Assembly (NCBI GenBank): GCA_900551365.1 | Contig: URVZ01000052.1 | Location: 1 to 12,151, forward strand | Direction: 5' to 3' | Source: an uncultured Collinsella sp. | GTDB lineage: Bacteria > Actinomycetota > Coriobacteriia > Coriobacteriales > Coriobacteriaceae | DNA length: 12,151 nucleotides | Part shown: positions 1 to 6,143 of the stretch, in pieces | Layout of the letters: each line of letters begins with the position of its first letter | Numbering within the stretch: the first letter of the stretch is position 1 | The notes under the pieces: generated by a model | Told to the model about the DNA's origin: nothing | The model's database searches: none | Seen by the model: only the letters and a program-made list of their open reading frames with translations | Position numbers and translations under genes: made by a program

Positions 1-387
1 CCGCTTGCGGCCGCCTGGGCGGGCATCGTGCTGGGCAGCCTGCCCCTCTACGCGCTGGGGCTCAGCGTGTCCCTGCGCCTCGGCCGCAACGCCGTCATCG
101 GCGCCGGCGCGGCGGGAATGCTCCTCGCGTTCTTCTCAGTGGGCGGACTTGCGCACGGCCTCATGACCGGCGAGCTCACCGGTGCCCTGGCGACGCCCCT
201 GAGCTGGGTGCCGCTCGCCTGGCCCGCGCGCCTGGGGTCGCTCGGGGTAGAGGCCTTCATCGACGCCGCACGCGCGGCGGGCCCTCTCCTCACGACTGCG
301 CTCGCTGGCCTCGTGCTCACCCTGGCAACCGCCGCCGTCCTTATCGCCTGGTTCTGCCGCTTCGAGGACGGGAGGGCAGATGCGTAG
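1..387 (+). CDS. LanE/LanG-type ABC-2 transporter permease, C-terminal part (5' truncated by the window)
   Basis: This is the last 128 codons of a membrane permease whose frame is open from base 1 to a TAG stop. The visible part is very hydrophobic, with about three to four membrane segments (roughly codons 5-28, 34-58 and 98-120 of the fragment). It ends in a short charged cytosolic tail, FCRFEDGRADA. The stretch TPLSWVPLAWPARL resembles the loop with Trp-Pro-Arg found in permeases that export lantibiotics for self-protection or resistance (LanE/LanG, MutG-like). In that family the protein pairs with an ATPase and a second permease, which would lie upstream outside the window. The two-component pair just downstream fits the same module. 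The next small gene overlaps its 3' end by 8 bases. The membrane permease call is firm; the lantibiotic subfamily is an inference from motif and context. Confidence 0.72.
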   Translation, partial: PLAAAWAGIVLGSLPLYALGLSVSLRLGRNAVIGAGAAGMLLAFFSVGGLAHGLMTGELTGALATPLSWVPLAWPARLGSLGVEAFIDAARAAGPLLTTALAGLVLTLATAAVLIAWFCRFEDGRADA

Positions 388-562
388 GAAGCCGCACGCC
401 GCCGTGCTCGCCCTCCTCTCCGCAGCGCTCGTCCTGGGCGGGAATGCCCTGCTCGACGCCGGCTGGGGGTCGGCGCTGCGCTCGATCGCCGACCGCGTGC
501 TGCCCAACCCTGAGATCGCCATGTGGGCTCCCGCGGCTACGCGCGGGGCTCTGGACCGCTGA
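380..562 (+). CDS. Small membrane-anchored protein, function unknown
   Basis: This 60-residue protein has a basic N-terminus (MRRKPH), one hydrophobic helix at about residues 7-27, and a short polar tail. That suggests either a single-pass membrane protein or an uncleaved or cleaved signal peptide with a small exported tail. There is no Cys, so it is not a lipoprotein. The start overlaps the permease stop (ATG inside the last codons), and a GGGAGG ribosome site sits about 4 nt upstream, which points to translational coupling with the permease. I do not recognise the family. From position alone (end of a LanFEG-like operon, before the regulator pair) it could be an accessory or immunity peptide, but nothing in the sequence proves that. 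Its composition is the same GC-rich type as its neighbours. It could be a chance frame, but the ribosome site and the coupled start argue for a real gene. Confidence 0.55.
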   Translation: MRRKPHAAVLALLSAALVLGGNALLDAGWGSALRSIADRVLPNPEIAMWAPAATRGALDR

Positions 563-580
563 GCGCGGCGCAAGTACAAT
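552..580 (+). promoter_or_regulatory. Candidate promoter of the response regulator-kinase pair
   Basis: TGGACC (552-557, 4 of 6 match to TTGACA) and TACAAT (575-580, 5 of 6 match to TATAAT) are separated by exactly 17 bases. They lie at the 3' end of the small gene, just ahead of the regulator. A transcript would start near 587 and give a leader of about 20 nt carrying the AGGAGG ribosome site. This would allow the two-component genes to be expressed apart from the transporter. It is a motif match only. Confidence 0.5.
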
Positions 581-607
581 GCCGACGGGAGTTTCAGGAG
601 GTCGAAC

Positions 608-1270
608 ATGGCAAGGATACTGGCAGTGGATGATGAGCGGGCGATCCTCGACGCGCTCGCTCGCGTCCTCGGCCGCGACGGCCATGAGGTCGTCAAGGCA
701 GCGGACCCGACGGCGGTCCCGGGGATGGACCTCTCGCGCTTCGACCTCGTGCTCTGCGACGTCATGATGCCGGGGCTCGACGGCTTCGAGCTCGTGCGGC
801 AGATCCGCCCGGACTTCGACGGGCCCATCATCTTCCTGACCGCGCGCGTGGCCGAGGAGGACGCCGTGGCCGGCTACGGCCTGGGCGCCGACGACTACGT
901 CCGCAAGCCCTTCGGGGCCGCGGAGCTGCGCGCCAAGGTCGCGGCCCATCTACGCCGTGAGCGCCGGCCGCGCTCGCACGCCCTCTCCTTCGGGGAGGTG
1001 CGGATCGACCTCGGGGCGCGCGGCCTCGCCGTGGGCGGCGAGGCCGTGCCGCTCACGCCCACCGAGTACGCCATCTGCGAGTACCTCGCCCGCCACCCCG
1101 GGCAGGTCATGAGCCGCGCGCAGATCCGCGAGGCGGTGCTCGGCTGGGAGAGCGACGCCGACGACGCGGCCATATCCATGCAGGTCAGCCGCGCCCGGAG
1201 GAAACTCTCCGAGGCCGGCGCCGACCCGATCGCGACCGTCTGGGGGATGGGGTACAAGTGGCAGCTCTGA
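608..1270 (+). CDS. OmpR/PhoB-family response regulator
   Basis: This 220-residue cytoplasmic transcription factor is phosphorylated by its partner kinase. The receiver domain spans about residues 1-115: acidic pair D8/D9, phospho-acceptor D51 in LCDVMMPGLDGF, T78 in IIFLTAR, and K100 followed by Pro. The C-terminal winged-helix DNA-binding domain is at about 125-220, with the PLTPTEYAICEYLARHPG start and the closing WGMGYKW typical of the OmpR class. All residues needed for phosphotransfer are present and the length is normal. The start is set by AGGAGG at 596-601, 6 nt before ATG. The kinase gene follows with an overlap or a 26-nt gap depending on the start chosen, so the two are co-transcribed. 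From context it probably controls the upstream peptide transporter genes. The family call is firm; the target is inferred. Confidence 0.95.
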   Translation: MARILAVDDERAILDALARVLGRDGHEVVKAADPTAVPGMDLSRFDLVLCDVMMPGLDGFELVRQIRPDFDGPIIFLTARVAEEDAVAGYGLGADDYVRKPFGAAELRAKVAAHLRRERRPRSHALSFGEVRIDLGARGLAVGGEAVPLTPTEYAICEYLARHPGQVMSRAQIREAVLGWESDADDAAISMQVSRARRKLSEAGADPIATVWGMGYKWQL

Positions 1271-1296
1271 GGACCGGGGCGCGAGGTCGCGGGGGC

Positions 1297-2694
1297 ATGC
1301 CGCTCTCCTTCGTCATCGCGCGCTACTTCGCCTACGCGTTCGCGGCGGTCGCCACGGCGTGGCTCGCCTCGTTCATGGCGCTCTCCGCGGCGATCAACGC
1401 GGGCTTCGTCTACGAGGCAAGCTGGGGGCCGGCCAATGCGCGCGAGGTCGCGGAGGGCCTGGCACGCGACGGCGTCTGCGGGCAGCAGGACGTGCCGACG
1501 GCGTACCGCTACCTCATCCTGAACAAGGACGGATACGTGCTGATGACAGACCTCGAGGGCACGCGGCTCGAGGGCGCGGCGGAAATGGCCCGTGCGGCAC
1601 TCGCCGCGGATCCGGGCACAGTGGAGATCGAGGGCGGGGGCTCGGGCCTCACCTACGCCGCGTTCCCGCTCAAGGGCGGCGGGGCCTGCGCACTCGTCAG
1701 CGAGTACCTGCCGCAGTGGGTCTCGCGCGACCTCGCCGGTCTGCTTCCCAACCCGCAGAACCTCATGCTCGTCGGCGCCGCTGCGGGAAGCGCGCTCGCG
1801 CTCGCGCTCGTGGCGCGCCGCGCGAGCCGCGTGATCTCGCGCAAGATGGCGCCGCTCGCGGAGGCGGCGGGGCGCGTCGGCGCGGGGGAGCTCGACTTCG
1901 CGGTCGGCAGCACCAACGTGCGCGAGGTGAACGACGTCCTCGCCGCGATGGACGCCATGCGGGCCTCCCTCGCCGAGTCGCTCGAGGCCCGCTGGGCCGC
2001 GGAGCGGGGGCAGCGCGAGCAGGTGGCGTCGCTCGCCCACGACCTCAAGACGCCGCTCACCGTGCTGCGCGCCAACGCCGACTTCGTGGCGGAGGAGCTG
2101 GAAGACGAGAAAGACGCCGACCTCGCGGCCGCCGCGCGCGACATAGCCGGCAGTGTCGAAAGGCTCGACGGCTACGTGCGCCTGCTCATCGAGGCCTCGC
2201 GCGGGTCCGACGGGGCGGAGAGGGCCCCCATGCGGCCGGCCGAGCTCTGCGAGCAGGTCCTCGCCGAGGCCGCCCAGATCGCCCGGGCGCGAGGCGTGAC
2301 GCTCGACGCGGCCACGGGCCCCGCTGTCGCGGGCGCGCCCGAGGCCCCGCTTGACCGAACCACCCTGGCGCGAGCCGCCGCGAACCTCGTGGCCAACGCC
2401 GCCGAGCACGCGCGCTCGCGCGTGGCGGTCTCCTGCGACGTCGCGGGCGGACACCTCGTCATCGAGGTGTCCGACGACGGACCGGGCTTCTCTCCCGCCG
2501 CCCTCGAACGCGGCTGCGAGCGCCTCTTCACAGACGACTCCTCCCGCTCCTCGCGCGACGGAGGCCGCCACTACGGGCTCGGCCTCCACGCCGCCTCCGA
2601 GGCCGCGAGCGCCCACGGGGGCTCCGTCTCGCTCGCCAACAGCCCCTCGGGCGGCGCGGTGGCCACCATCGCGGTCCCCCTGTGCGGGGCCTGA
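1297..2694 (+). CDS. HAMP-domain sensor histidine kinase
   Basis: This 465-residue membrane sensor is the partner of the regulator just upstream. TM1 is at about residues 8-34, followed by an extracytoplasmic sensor region at 35-153 with two cysteines (C61, C131) that could form a disulfide. TM2 is at about 155-175 and HAMP at about 176-228. The H-box is ASLAHDLKTPLT with phospho-acceptor H248. The N-box contains N367, the G1 box is DDGPG (D394) and the G2 box is GLGLH (427-431). All catalytic motifs are intact. I chose ATG 1297, preceded by GAGG at 1283-1286, because the protein then begins MPLSFVIARYF directly ahead of TM1. A GTG at 1258, overlapping the regulator by 13 bases, would add 13 Arg/Gly-rich residues and cannot be excluded. 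The periplasmic-size sensor domain and nearby LanE/G-type permease suggest peptide sensing, which is inference. Confidence 0.93.
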   Translation: MPLSFVIARYFAYAFAAVATAWLASFMALSAAINAGFVYEASWGPANAREVAEGLARDGVCGQQDVPTAYRYLILNKDGYVLMTDLEGTRLEGAAEMARAALAADPGTVEIEGGGSGLTYAAFPLKGGGACALVSEYLPQWVSRDLAGLLPNPQNLMLVGAAAGSALALALVARRASRVISRKMAPLAEAAGRVGAGELDFAVGSTNVREVNDVLAAMDAMRASLAESLEARWAAERGQREQVASLAHDLKTPLTVLRANADFVAEELEDEKDADLAAAARDIAGSVERLDGYVRLLIEASRGSDGAERAPMRPAELCEQVLAEAAQIARARGVTLDAATGPAVAGAPEAPLDRTTLARAAANLVANAAEHARSRVAVSCDVAGGHLVIEVSDDGPGFSPAALERGCERLFTDDSSRSSRDGGRHYGLGLHAASEAASAHGGSVSLANSPSGGAVATIAVPLCGA

Positions 2695-2711
2695 CGACTC
2701 AGGCCCCGCAC
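2682..2711 (+). terminator. Strong hairpin spanning the kinase stop codon
   Basis: A perfect 13-bp stem (2682-2694 with 2699-2711) closes a CGAC tetraloop. The TGA stop of the kinase is the last three bases of the left arm. No T-run follows, so this is either an atypical terminator or a 3' mRNA-protecting hairpin. It is the only end-of-operon structure seen for the + strand module. Confidence 0.6.
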
Positions 2712-2751
2712 CAGCGTGCCTCGCAACCAAACGCTTCCATCTTGAAACACG

Positions 2752-2789
2752 GGGAGTAAATCGCGAAATCGCAGGTGAAAGGGAGTAAA
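2752..2789. repeat. Pair of GGGAGTAAA direct repeats
   Basis: GGGAGTAAA occurs at 2752-2760 and again at 2781-2789, 29 bases apart start to start. Each copy lies a few bases after a GAAA. The spacer contains a TCGCGA palindrome followed by AATCGC. The pair sits between two convergent genes, between the kinase hairpin and the guaA terminator. It is a low-GC island in a GC-rich setting. Its function is unknown, and no further copy was seen in this window. Confidence 0.5.
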
Positions 2790-2794
2790 ACGGC

Positions 2795-2832
2795 AAAGAA
2801 AAAGCCTCCGTCCCAACATGGGAACGGAGGCT
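2795..2832 (-). terminator. Intrinsic terminator of guaA
   Basis: On the - strand, arms AGCCTCCGT and ACGGAGGCT (2824-2832 and 2803-2811) form a 9-bp stem. Inner GGG/CCC pairing extends it. It is followed by a T-rich run, TTTTTCTTT (2803-2795). It lies 115 nt beyond the guaA stop, giving guaA a long 3' untranslated tail. Confidence 0.85.
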
Positions 2833-2946
2833 CGGTTACCGTATTCACTCACCAATGTCGCTGGCGGCTTTGCCGTAACTCTCGTACGAAACAAAACTCA
2901 GCGTCACAGTGCGGCACTCAAAAATGCAGGTCAGAACCCTGTCGGT

Positions 2947-4545
2947 CTATTCCCACTCGATCGTCGCGGGCGGCTTGGACGTGATGTCGTAGCACACGCG
3001 GTTGGCGCCGGGAACCTCGGCAACGATGCGGCCGGAGATGCGGGCCAGGACGTCATAGGGCAGCTTAGCCCAGTCGGCGGTCATGGCATCGCTGGACTCG
3101 ACGGCACGCAGGATGATCGGGCGCTGATAGGTGCGCTCGTCGCCCATAACGCCGACGGACTTGATATCGGGCAGAACCGCGAAATACTGCCAGCAGCTGT
3201 GCTCGGAGTTGCGCTCGCCGGTCTGCTCAAACAGACGCTGGTTGTAGGCGTCGAGCTCCTCGCGCACGATGGCGTCGGCGTTCTTGAGGATCTCGAGCTT
3301 CTCCTTGTCGACCGCACCGATGATGCGGATGGCCAGACCCGGGCCCGGGAAAGGCTGACGGAACACGATGTGACCCGGCAGGCCAAGCGCCAGACCAAGC
3401 GCGCGGACCTCGTCCTTAAAGAAATGGTCGAGCGGCTCAATGAGGTCGAAGTGCACGCCCTCGGGGAACGGGATCAGGTTGTGATGGCTCTTGATGGTGG
3501 CCGTCTTGCCGCCCGTCTTGCGAGCGCCGGACTCGATGATGTCGGGGTAGATGGTGCCCTGAGCCAGGTACTTGACCGGCTTGCCATCGGTCTCGAGCTG
3601 CTGAGCAACCGCGAAGAACTCTTTCCAGAACTGCGTACCGATGATACGGCGCTTCTCCTCGGGCTCGGTCACGCCGGCTAGAAGCTCGGCATAACGGTCC
3701 TCGGCGTGAACATGGATAAAGTCGACGTCAAACTGCTTGGTGAAGACCTCCTCCACCTGCTCGGGCTCGCCCTTGCGCAGCAGGCCGTGGTTGATGAACA
3801 CGCAGGTCATCTGCTTGCCCACGGCGCGGGCGCCCAGCGCAGCCACGACGGAGGAGTCGACGCCGCCGGACAGGGCCAGAATCACACGGTCGTTGCCGAC
3901 CTTCTCGCGGAACTCGGCCGTCATGGTCTCGACCAGGTTGTCCATGCTCCAGTTGGGCTCCAGGCCGCAGATCTCAAACAGGAAGTTGCTCAGCAGCTGC
4001 TGACCATACTCGGAGTGCTTGACCTCGGGGTGGAACTGCGTGGTGAAAATCTTGCGCTCGACGCACTCCATGGCAGCAACCGGGCACACGTCAGTGCTGG
4101 CGGTAACGGTAAAGCCCTCGGGCACCTCAGAAACGGCGTCGCGGTGGCTCATCCACACGGTCTGCTCCATGGGCGTGGAGTTAAAGAGCTTTGCGCCAGC
4201 CGTGCGCGTGATGGTGGCGCGGCCGTACTCGCCCACCTCGGAGTGGCCGACCTTACCGCCGAGCGTCACGGCCGTGATCTGGTGGCCGTAGCAAAAGCCC
4301 AGGACGGGAAGGCCCAGGTCAAAGATGGCGGGGTCGATGGACGGAGCGTCCTCGGCATACACGGAAGCCGGGCCGCCGGAAAGGATGAGCGCAGAGGCGT
4401 TCATCTCGCGAATCTCGTCGGCCGAGATGTCACAGGGGACAATCTCGGAATACACGTTGAGGTCGCGGACGCGACGGGCAATGAGCTGACCGTACTGCGC
4501 ACCAAAGTCGAGTACGAGGACCTTTGCGGAAGCCTTTTGATCCAT
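2947..4545 (-). CDS. guaA: GMP synthase (glutamine-hydrolysing)
   Basis: This 532-residue cytoplasmic enzyme catalyses the last step of de novo GMP synthesis: XMP + ATP + glutamine give GMP. The N-terminal class I glutamine amidotransferase domain (about 8-195) has nucleophile C85 in LGFCYGHQ and H172/E174 in QFHPEV. The ATP-pyrophosphatase domain has the P-loop SGGVDSS (226-232). The C-terminal XMP-binding and dimerisation domain ends in the typical SKPPATIEWE. Its length is normal for the family and no key residue is missing. The frame runs 25 codons further upstream, but ATG 4545 is chosen because GAGGGGG lies 5 nt before it and the protein then begins as the family does. It is divergent from ansA and has its own terminator, so it is probably a single-gene unit. 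Confidence 0.98.
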   Translation of the reverse strand: MDQKASAKVLVLDFGAQYGQLIARRVRDLNVYSEIVPCDISADEIREMNASALILSGGPASVYAEDAPSIDPAIFDLGLPVLGFCYGHQITAVTLGGKVGHSEVGEYGRATITRTAGAKLFNSTPMEQTVWMSHRDAVSEVPEGFTVTASTDVCPVAAMECVERKIFTTQFHPEVKHSEYGQQLLSNFLFEICGLEPNWSMDNLVETMTAEFREKVGNDRVILALSGGVDSSVVAALGARAVGKQMTCVFINHGLLRKGEPEQVEEVFTKQFDVDFIHVHAEDRYAELLAGVTEPEEKRRIIGTQFWKEFFAVAQQLETDGKPVKYLAQGTIYPDIIESGARKTGGKTATIKSHHNLIPFPEGVHFDLIEPLDHFFKDEVRALGLALGLPGHIVFRQPFPGPGLAIRIIGAVDKEKLEILKNADAIVREELDAYNQRLFEQTGERNSEHSCWQYFAVLPDIKSVGVMGDERTYQRPIILRAVESSDAMTADWAKLPYDVLARISGRIVAEVPGANRVCYDITSKPPATIEWE

Positions 4546-4611
4546 GGTTTCCCCCTCTTGTTGGCGGGGAGCCGGTGCCCACCCGCGTGAATGAACAAAA
4601 ATAACTTTCAT

Positions 4612-4626
4612 AGTGTACACGTTATA
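4612..4626 (-). promoter_or_regulatory. Weak candidate -10 region for guaA
   Basis: On the - strand, TACACT (4617-4612) and the overlapping upstream TATAAC (4626-4621) are the best -10-like hexamers in front of guaA. They would give a leader of roughly 60 nt. No convincing -35 is visible at the right distance. The 8-bp palindrome GTGTACAC (4613-4620) overlaps the first hexamer. No purine riboswitch fold was recognised here. Confidence 0.25.
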
Positions 4627-4703
4627 TGGGGTTTCTCATCCCTCACAGCCATCAGCGCACGGCAAACGCACGACCTGGGCCCCTATTTGACGGCAATTGA
4701 AGT

Positions 4704-4736
4704 GTTACCAAACGTTACAGATGATGTAATACGTTT
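4704..4736. promoter_or_regulatory. Imperfect inverted repeat between guaA and ansA
   Basis: AAACG-TTACA (4710-4719) faces TGTAA-TA-CGTTT (4725-4736) across a 5-base GATGA spacer. The two arms are complementary except for a TA insertion. GTTAC also occurs twice in direct orientation, at 4704-4708 and 4714-4718, exactly 10 bases or one helical turn apart. The right arm runs into the proposed ansA -35. This layout is typical of a regulator-binding site, but the regulator is unknown. Confidence 0.4.
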
Positions 4737-4762
4737 GAACATTGGACGCCCTGTGCCACAAT
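4735..4762 (+). promoter_or_regulatory. Candidate ansA promoter
   Basis: TTGAAC (4735-4740) and CACAAT (4757-4762) are spaced by 16 bases. A transcript starting near 4770 would carry a leader of about 45 nt ending at an AGGAA ribosome site (4802-4806) ahead of ATG 4814. An alternative -35, TTGACG at 4687-4692, has no -10 at the right distance. Confidence 0.4.
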
Positions 4763-4813
4763 ACTGCCGAACGACTCCGCCTCTGTGGCGGCAAATACGA
4801 TAGGAATACCAGC

Positions 4814-5827
4814 ATGAAGCGCATCCTTCTCATCGCCACGGGCGGCACCATCGCATCGACCGAGGACGGCAACGGCCTCTCCCCCGCCCTGACCGGTGAG
4901 GAACTCGCCCAGAGCGTCCCCGAGATCTCGGGCCTCTGCGAGCTCGACGTCGTGCAGCCCATGAACATCGACAGCACCAATATGCGCCCGAGCGACTGGA
5001 TGCGCATCCGCGATGTCATCGTCGAAGGCTATGCCGATCACGACGGCTTTGTGGTCCTGCACGGCACCGACACCATGAGTTACACCGCGGCAGCGCTTTC
5101 CTATCTGATTCAGGACAGCCCCAAGCCCATCGTGCTCACCGGTTCGCAAAAGCCCATGGGCAACCCCTTTACTGACGCCAAACTCAATCTGTACCAGAGC
5201 CTGCTCTATGCGCTCGACGTGCACTCGCACGACGTTTCGATCGTGTTTGGCGGCGTCGCCATTGCTGGCACGCGCGCCCGCAAACAGCGCACTATGAGCT
5301 TTAACGCGTTCATTAGCGTCAACTATCCGCCCATCGCCTATATCCGCAACGACCGCATCGTGCACAACGGGCTTCACGGCACTCACCAGAATGAGAGCCC
5401 GGTGCGTTTCTACGACAGTATCGACCCGCGCGTATTTGTCCTTAAGCTCACGCCCGGCGTGAACCCGGGTATCCTGGACGCCCTAGCCGATAGCTACGAT
5501 GCTGTAATTCTTGAGACCTTTGGCATTGGCGGTATTCCCGAGTTTGGCGAGTCCGGCGAGTCATTCCAGGAGACGATTTTCCGCTGGGTCGATTCGGGCC
5601 GTACTGTCGTTATGACCACGCAGGTCCCCGAGGAGGGCCTCGACCTAGGTGTTTATGAGGTCGGCCGCGCTTACGCCGATCATCCGGGTATTTTGCGCGG
5701 CGACGACATGACCACCGAGACGCTCGTGGCCAAAACCATGTGGGCGCTCGGCCAGTCACGTGATGCGGCAGAGATTCAGCGCCTGTTCTACAGCCAAGTC
5801 AACCACGACCGTATCCCGATGGTGTAA
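4814..5827 (+). CDS. ansA: L-asparaginase, type I (cytoplasmic)
   Basis: This 337-residue enzyme hydrolyses asparagine to aspartate and ammonia. The first catalytic motif is ATGGTIAS, with the nucleophilic Thr at T12. The second is VLHGTDTMSYTA, with T85 and D86. A conserved Lys follows in ARKQRT (about K157). The sequence has no signal peptide and begins directly with the beta-strand KRILLIATGG, so it is the cytoplasmic low-affinity class, and its length matches that class closely. The frame is open upstream to 4742, but ATG 4814 is chosen because family proteins start here and AGGAA sits a few bases ahead. It appears to be a single-gene unit, divergent from guaA and convergent with the XRE gene, with only 21 bases between the stops and no obvious terminator. 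Confidence 0.95.
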   Translation: MKRILLIATGGTIASTEDGNGLSPALTGEELAQSVPEISGLCELDVVQPMNIDSTNMRPSDWMRIRDVIVEGYADHDGFVVLHGTDTMSYTAAALSYLIQDSPKPIVLTGSQKPMGNPFTDAKLNLYQSLLYALDVHSHDVSIVFGGVAIAGTRARKQRTMSFNAFISVNYPPIAYIRNDRIVHNGLHGTHQNESPVRFYDSIDPRVFVLKLTPGVNPGILDALADSYDAVILETFGIGGIPEFGESGESFQETIFRWVDSGRTVVMTTQVPEEGLDLGVYEVGRAYADHPGILRGDDMTTETLVAKTMWALGQSRDAAEIQRLFYSQVNHDRIPMV

Positions 5828-5848
5828 CCACCGGTCAATAGGCATCTT

Positions 5849-6067
5849 CTATTCGATACCCTCGAGAAGTTCTGACACCGTCATGCCGAGTGCGGGCGCG
5901 ATCTTAAATAGAACCTTGAGCGTGAAATTTGCCGTCCCATCTTCGATTCGGTCGAGGTAGGGTCGGCTGATTCCTGTCGCCACACAAAAATCAACCTTGG
6001 AGATACCAAGGTCCCTGCGTGTCTCTTCGACCCGCCTGCCAAGAATCTGTTTCGCACGTTCGTCCAT
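5849..6067 (-). CDS. Small XRE-family helix-turn-helix transcriptional regulator
   Basis: This 72-residue protein is essentially a lone HTH_3/Cro-CI domain. It contains a lead helix (residues about 5-20), the helix-turn-helix at about 22-43 (ISKVDFCVATGISRPYLDRI), then EDGTANFTLKVLFKIAPALG and the closing VSELLEG typical of the fold. There is no sensor or peptidase domain. The only start in frame is ATG 6067, and its ribosome site is poor. The gene diverges from the 129-residue unknown gene across a perfect 24-bp palindrome, which suggests it represses both itself and that gene. Codon composition here is less GC-rich than the flanking genes. It could be a free-standing antitoxin-like or phage-derived repressor. 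The family is certain; the regulon is inferred. Confidence 0.93.
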   Translation of the reverse strand: MDERAKQILGRRVEETRRDLGISKVDFCVATGISRPYLDRIEDGTANFTLKVLFKIAPALGMTVSELLEGIE

Positions 6068-6096
6068 GCAGCCGAGTTTGAAATGGAGCCGAACAT

Positions 6097-6120
6097 AAAC
6101 GTAAACTATAGTTTACGTTT
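6097..6120. promoter_or_regulatory. Perfect 24-bp palindromic operator between divergent genes
   Basis: The half-site AAACGTAAACTA (6097-6108) is followed at once by its exact reverse complement (6109-6120). It lies 29 bases before the XRE start and 23 bases before the unknown + strand gene. TATAGT, a -10-like hexamer, occurs on both strands inside it (6107-6112 on +, 6110-6105 on -), so a bound dimer would block both promoters. No good -35 was found on either side. XRE proteins commonly bind such palindromes, and the binding here is inferred. Confidence 0.85.
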
Positions 6121-6143
6121 TCCCGAATACACAGGAGTTTTCT

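Noticed and set aside
895..2796. 633-codon open frame on the - strand opposite the regulator and kinase
   Set aside because: The + strand encodes complete receiver, winged-helix and kinase motifs; the reverse frame is low-complexity Arg/Gly/Ala-rich, as expected for the shadow of very GC-rich genes.
2818..3681. 287-codon + strand frame opposite guaA
   Set aside because: guaA is complete with all catalytic motifs on the - strand; the opposite frame has no recognisable domain or ribosome site.
4546..4620. Extended guaA start 25 codons upstream
   Set aside because: The extra residues do not resemble the family N-terminus, and a GAGGGGG ribosome site lies right before the internal ATG at 4545.
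4546..4735. Purine riboswitch ahead of guaA
   Set aside because: No three-way-junction core or conserved purine-aptamer loops could be recognised, and no terminator precedes the start codon.
4742..4813. Extended ansA start 24 codons upstream
   Set aside because: It would lie within the proposed promoter, and type I asparaginases begin directly with the KRILLIATGG strand.
5828..5848. Terminator between convergent ansA and the XRE gene
   Set aside because: Only short, weak inverted repeats and no T-run on either strand.
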